Assembly (NCBI GenBank): GCA_023391285.1
Contig: JAEWBF010000132.1
Coordinates: 1-64,000, forward strand
Reading direction: 5' to 3'
Origin: Verrucomicrobiota bacterium
GTDB lineage: Bacteria; Verrucomicrobiota; Verrucomicrobiia; Opitutales; Opitutaceae
DNA length: 64,000 nucleotides
This document shows positions 61,844-64,000 of the stretch, piece by piece. The position numbers and the translations under genes were made by a program. Position 1 is the stretch's first letter. Each line of letters begins with the position of its first letter. The notes under the pieces were generated by a model that saw only the letters and a list, made by a program, of their open reading frames with translations, did no database searches and was not told where the DNA came from.

Positions 61844-62713
61844 CTAGAGCGACTCCAGTCTGGCGCAGACTTCGCTGATGAGGAACTCGGGGGTCGAGGC
61901 GCCGGCGGTGACGCCGACGGTTTCGTATTTCTTCATCTCGTCCGCAACAATCTCGGCGGCGGTCTCGATGTGATAGGTAGGGAGATTCTGGAGACGCGCG
62001 AGCGAGGCGAGTTTCACCGTATTCGCGGAATGGTGACCGCCGATGACGACGATGGCCTGGGCGCCCTGGCGGGCGAGGGAGACGACGTCGTTTTGCCGGT
62101 CTTTTGTGGCCTGGCAGATCGTGTCGAAGACGAGAACCTCGCTGAATTTGGTGCGGGCGTAGGCGGCGAGTTCGTCGAACTCGTGCATGAACATCGTCGA
62201 TTGCGAAACCATGCAGACGCGATCGAGCGACGGGAGCGCGTCGATGTCGGCCTTGCTGGTGATGCAATAGCCGCGGCCCTCGGTGTAGCCCATGAGACCG
62301 ATGGCTTCGGGGTGGTTTTTGTCGCCGAAGATGATGGTGGAGTAGCCTTTCTTGGCGTGGAGGCGGATTTTGCCGGCGATGATGCCGACATCGGGACACG
62401 TGGCGTCCTTGAACTCCATGCCGAGATTTTTGAGGTAGGTGCGGCGCTCGGGAGAGATGCCGTGGGCGCGGACGACCATGACCGGATTTTCGCCCTCGGT
62501 GGGGGTGGAGATGGCGAGGTCGGCGCGGCTTTGGTAGTCGCCGACTTCGCGAATGCCTTCCTGCGAAAGTTTTTCCATCATCTGGCGATTATGGATGAGG
62601 GGGCCGTCGGTATACACGGGATGGCGGCCCTGTTGGGCGTAGTCGCGGGCGATGTCGATGGCGCGTTCGACACCCCAGCAGAAACCGGCGCTTTTTGCGC
62701 GGAGGACTTTCAT
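61844..62713 (-). CDS. ispH: 4-hydroxy-3-methylbut-2-enyl diphosphate reductase (LytB/IspH)
   Basis: A 289-residue protein. All key residues of IspH are present: the iron-sulfur cysteines C12 (GFCWGVERA), C106 (DATCPDV) and C200 (DTICQAT); H41 (LIHN), H84 (RAHG), H134 and E136 (NHPEAIG). It catalyses the last step of the MEP pathway, forming IPP and DMAPP in the cytoplasm. Length and the single domain match the usual bacterial enzyme. It is the one clear housekeeping gene of the window, transcribed leftward and alone, with a repeat-rich spacer separating it from the histidine kinase upstream. Function is secure. Confidence 0.96.
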   Translation of the reverse strand: MKVLRAKSAGFCWGVERAIDIARDYAQQGRHPVYTDGPLIHNRQMMEKLSQEGIREVGDYQSRADLAISTPTEGENPVMVVRAHGISPERRTYLKNLGMEFKDATCPDVGIIAGKIRLHAKKGYSTIIFGDKNHPEAIGLMGYTEGRGYCITSKADIDALPSLDRVCMVSQSTMFMHEFDELAAYARTKFSEVLVFDTICQATKDRQNDVVSLARQGAQAIVVIGGHHSANTVKLASLARLQNLPTYHIETAAEIVADEMKKYETVGVTAGASTPEFLISEVCARLESL

Positions 62714-62777
62714 GCGGCGGACAATGAGGGCGAGGGGGGAGGCGTCAAACGTGGAGGCGGGGGAGTGAGAATTGAAC

Positions 62778-62808
62778 CACGAAGGGACACGAAAGGACGC
62801 GAAGGAAG
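62778..62808. repeat. Short tandem/dispersed repeat upstream of ispH
   Basis: Three near-identical units of about 10 bases follow each other: CACGAAGGGA, CACGAAAGGA, CGCGAAGGA, preceded by TTGAAC. Similar TTGAACCACGAAGG-type tracts are, to my recollection, dispersed in several bacterial genomes; this should be checked. It lies about 65 bases upstream of the ispH start. Confidence 0.5.
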
Positions 62809-62880
62809 GAGGAGATGGAACTGACGGCGGGGTCGGGGCAGGGGAAAAATTGGGGATGAGTCCTGCAGTGAGTATCTAGC

Positions 62881-62908
62881 TGGATTCTTCGCTTCGCTCA
62901 GAATGACA
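62881..62908. repeat. Dispersed-type repeat (TTCTTCGCTTCGCTC...GAATGACA)
   Basis: The 28-base segment reads TGGATTCTTCGCTTCG then CTCAGAATGACA. I recognise this wording as a repeat found in intergenic regions of unrelated bacteria, a statement from memory. It contains TTCT/AGAA arms that could form a weak hairpin. Only one copy is in the window. Confidence 0.4.
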
Positions 62909-62925
62909 AAGGGTTTGATGGGTGG

Positions 62926-62979
62926 TCGTGCTCGTGATCGTCATCGTGATCGAGAGCACGAGCACGATCACGAGGACGA
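62926..62979. repeat. Long imperfect inverted repeat at the end of the histidine kinase gene
   Basis: TCGTGCTCGTGATCGT (62926-62941) pairs with ACGATCACGAGGACGA (62964-62979) with one mismatch; the 22-base loop repeats the same CGTGAT/GAGCAC wording. It overlaps the kinase stop codon (62968-62970). It could act as a terminator stem, though no T-run follows on the minus strand. Confidence 0.45.
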
Positions 62980-63993
62980 GCATGAAGGGAAGGGCGAAGG
63001 GAGCGAAAGCGTGAGGCGGGTGCCGGTGGTGGGGGAGCTTTCGAGGTGGAGGGTGGCGCCGAGTTGGATGGCGCGGGCTTGCATGTTGGCGAGGCCGTGA
63101 CCGGTGCGGGGGGCGGAAGGGTTGAAGCCGGAGCCGTTGTCGTGAATGGTGAGTTGGAGGTTAGAGGAGGTGGCGGAAAGGTGTATCGAGATTTTGGACG
63201 CGGCGCCGTGGCGGAGGGCGTTGCTGAGGGCTTCGCGAGCAATCTGGAGGAACTCGATGGATTGAGCGGGCGAGAGAAGGCGGACGGCGGCTTCGTCGAT
63301 TTGGTGGTCGAAATCGATCTCGCGGGTCGCGGCGAGTTCGTCGGCGATGGCGCGAAGGGCGGGGGCGAAATCGGCGGAGGTGAGATTTTCGGGCGAAAGT
63401 CCGGCGATGTGGGCGCGGATGTCGCGGATGCAGCGGTTGAGGTTTTCGCGGGTGCGGGCGATACGCGCTTCGGCTTCGGTGGGATCGGCGGTGACGAGCG
63501 GGCGGGCGGATTCGAGCGTGAGACCGGCGGCGTAGAGGGATTGGATGATGCCGTCGTGGAGATCGCGACCGAGACGGATTTTTTCCTGCAGGGAGCGGTT
63601 GAGGAGTTGTTGGGTGAGAAGGGCGTCGGCTTCGGCGCGTTGGCGGACGTCGCGCTCGCGGGCGAGTTCGCGGGATTGGGCGACGGAGGATTCGGCGAGT
63701 TTGGCGAGGGCGCCGACTTCGGTGCGCGTGATGTCGAACGGAGCGCGGGAGTCGGAGGAACGCGGACGGCGGACGGCGAGGCTGGCGAGGAGACCTGCGG
63801 TGAGAACGACTGCGGTAAGAGCGAGAGGGAGGGTGAGTCGCTGGGAGAAGTCGGCGAGGCGGGCGGAAGAAGCCGTCGCTGGTGCGGGCTCGCGGCTACT
63901 GCGAACCGATGAACGCGTGGCGAAAAGGAGGGTGGAGAGCGCGATGAGGACCAGGAGAAGAGCGAGGCCGAGGACGCGCGGGAGGGGGTTCAT
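62968..63993 (-). CDS. Sensor histidine kinase, NarX/DegS-type (HisKA_3)
   Basis: A 341-residue membrane kinase. Two transmembrane helices lie at about 5-25 and 53-75, enclosing a short periplasmic loop. A coiled-coil-like linker (95-140) leads to the dimerisation/phosphoacceptor motif LGRDLHDGIIQSLYAAGL with H146. The ATPase domain has an N-box in REALSNALRHG and the G1 box DNGSGFN, then GHGLANMQARA. This class pairs with LuxR/NarL response regulators. No regulator is seen downstream, so the partner probably lies just beyond the right window edge. The small sensing loop gives no hint of the signal. Confidence 0.9.
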   Translation of the reverse strand: MNPLPRVLGLALLLVLIALSTLLFATRSSVRSSREPAPATASSARLADFSQRLTLPLALTAVVLTAGLLASLAVRRPRSSDSRAPFDITRTEVGALAKLAESSVAQSRELARERDVRQRAEADALLTQQLLNRSLQEKIRLGRDLHDGIIQSLYAAGLTLESARPLVTADPTEAEARIARTRENLNRCIRDIRAHIAGLSPENLTSADFAPALRAIADELAATREIDFDHQIDEAAVRLLSPAQSIEFLQIAREALSNALRHGAASKISIHLSATSSNLQLTIHDNGSGFNPSAPRTGHGLANMQARAIQLGATLHLESSPTTGTRLTLSLPSPFPSCSSS

Positions 63994-64000
63994 GCGGCGG

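Noticed and set aside
62903..63100. A small frame rich in His, Asp and Glu, starting MTKGLMGGRARDRHRD.
   Set aside because: It is antisense to the end of the histidine kinase and arises from the CGTGAT/GAGCAC inverted repeat; low complexity, no start signal.
1..64000. CRISPR arrays, tRNA/rRNA genes, IS elements and integrases.
   Set aside because: No regularly spaced repeats, cloverleaf sequences, rRNA segments or transposase/integrase motifs were seen while reading the window.

Overview
The window is about 64 kb of high-GC chromosomal DNA. It most resembles an Opitutaceae-type member of Verrucomicrobiota. That placement rests on very large TonB-dependent receptors whose N-termini read '(V/I)VLSPF.V', LacI regulators sitting next to them, Tat- or Sec-exported FAD-dependent oxidoreductases, an ECF sigma/serine-threonine kinase pair, and a planctomycete-type cytochrome c protein with ankyrin repeats. 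It is an inference from gene content; no rRNA or tRNA was seen.

Layout. 1-2.9 kb: the tail of a gene entering from the left, three small genes of unknown function and two gene fragments, looking like accessory DNA. 2.9-10.9 kb: a LacI-controlled module (Tat FAD oxidoreductase, divergent lacI, TonB receptor, second FAD oxidoreductase, MFS transporter); the same 15-bp palindrome lies in both control regions. 11.1-13.1 kb: a VanZ-like membrane protein, then an SDR dehydrogenase plus FAH-family hydrolase pair of the kind used in non-phosphorylative L-fucose/L-rhamnose breakdown. 13.7-22.6 kb: a co-oriented run of TonB receptor, MFS transporter, M81/MlrC-like protein, enolase-superfamily dehydratase, glycerophosphodiesterase and PHP-domain protein. 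22.7-30.3 kb: AraC regulator, GH29 alpha-L-fucosidase, class II aldolase plus L-fucose-isomerase-like protein, a second AraC regulator and a Gfo/Idh/MocA oxidoreductase. 30.3-37.6 kb: a signalling module of ECF sigma factor, membrane Ser/Thr kinase with a WD40-type sensor, and a divergent exported ankyrin/cytochrome c protein. Both large genes carry an apparent single-base frameshift. 37.8-57.5 kb: heparinase II/III-like protein, two TonB receptor/LacI modules, and between them a GH78 - esterase - transporter - GH106 operon for rhamnose-containing glycans. 57.6-61.8 kb: exported ADP-ribosylglycohydrolase, divergent DUF1593/nucleoside-hydrolase-like protein and a third FAD oxidoreductase. 61.8-64 kb: ispH and a sensor histidine kinase, separated by short dispersed repeats.

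How it fits together. The common theme is capture and breakdown of plant or algal glycans rich in 6-deoxyhexoses (L-fucose, L-rhamnose). TonB receptors import oligosaccharides, GH29/GH78/GH106 release the deoxysugars, MFS proteins cross the inner membrane, and isomerase/aldolase or dehydratase/dehydrogenase/hydrolase enzymes catabolise them. Local LacI and AraC regulators control the modules. No fuculokinase, rhamnulokinase, L-fucose dehydrogenase or sulfatase is visible, so the pathway is incomplete within the window.
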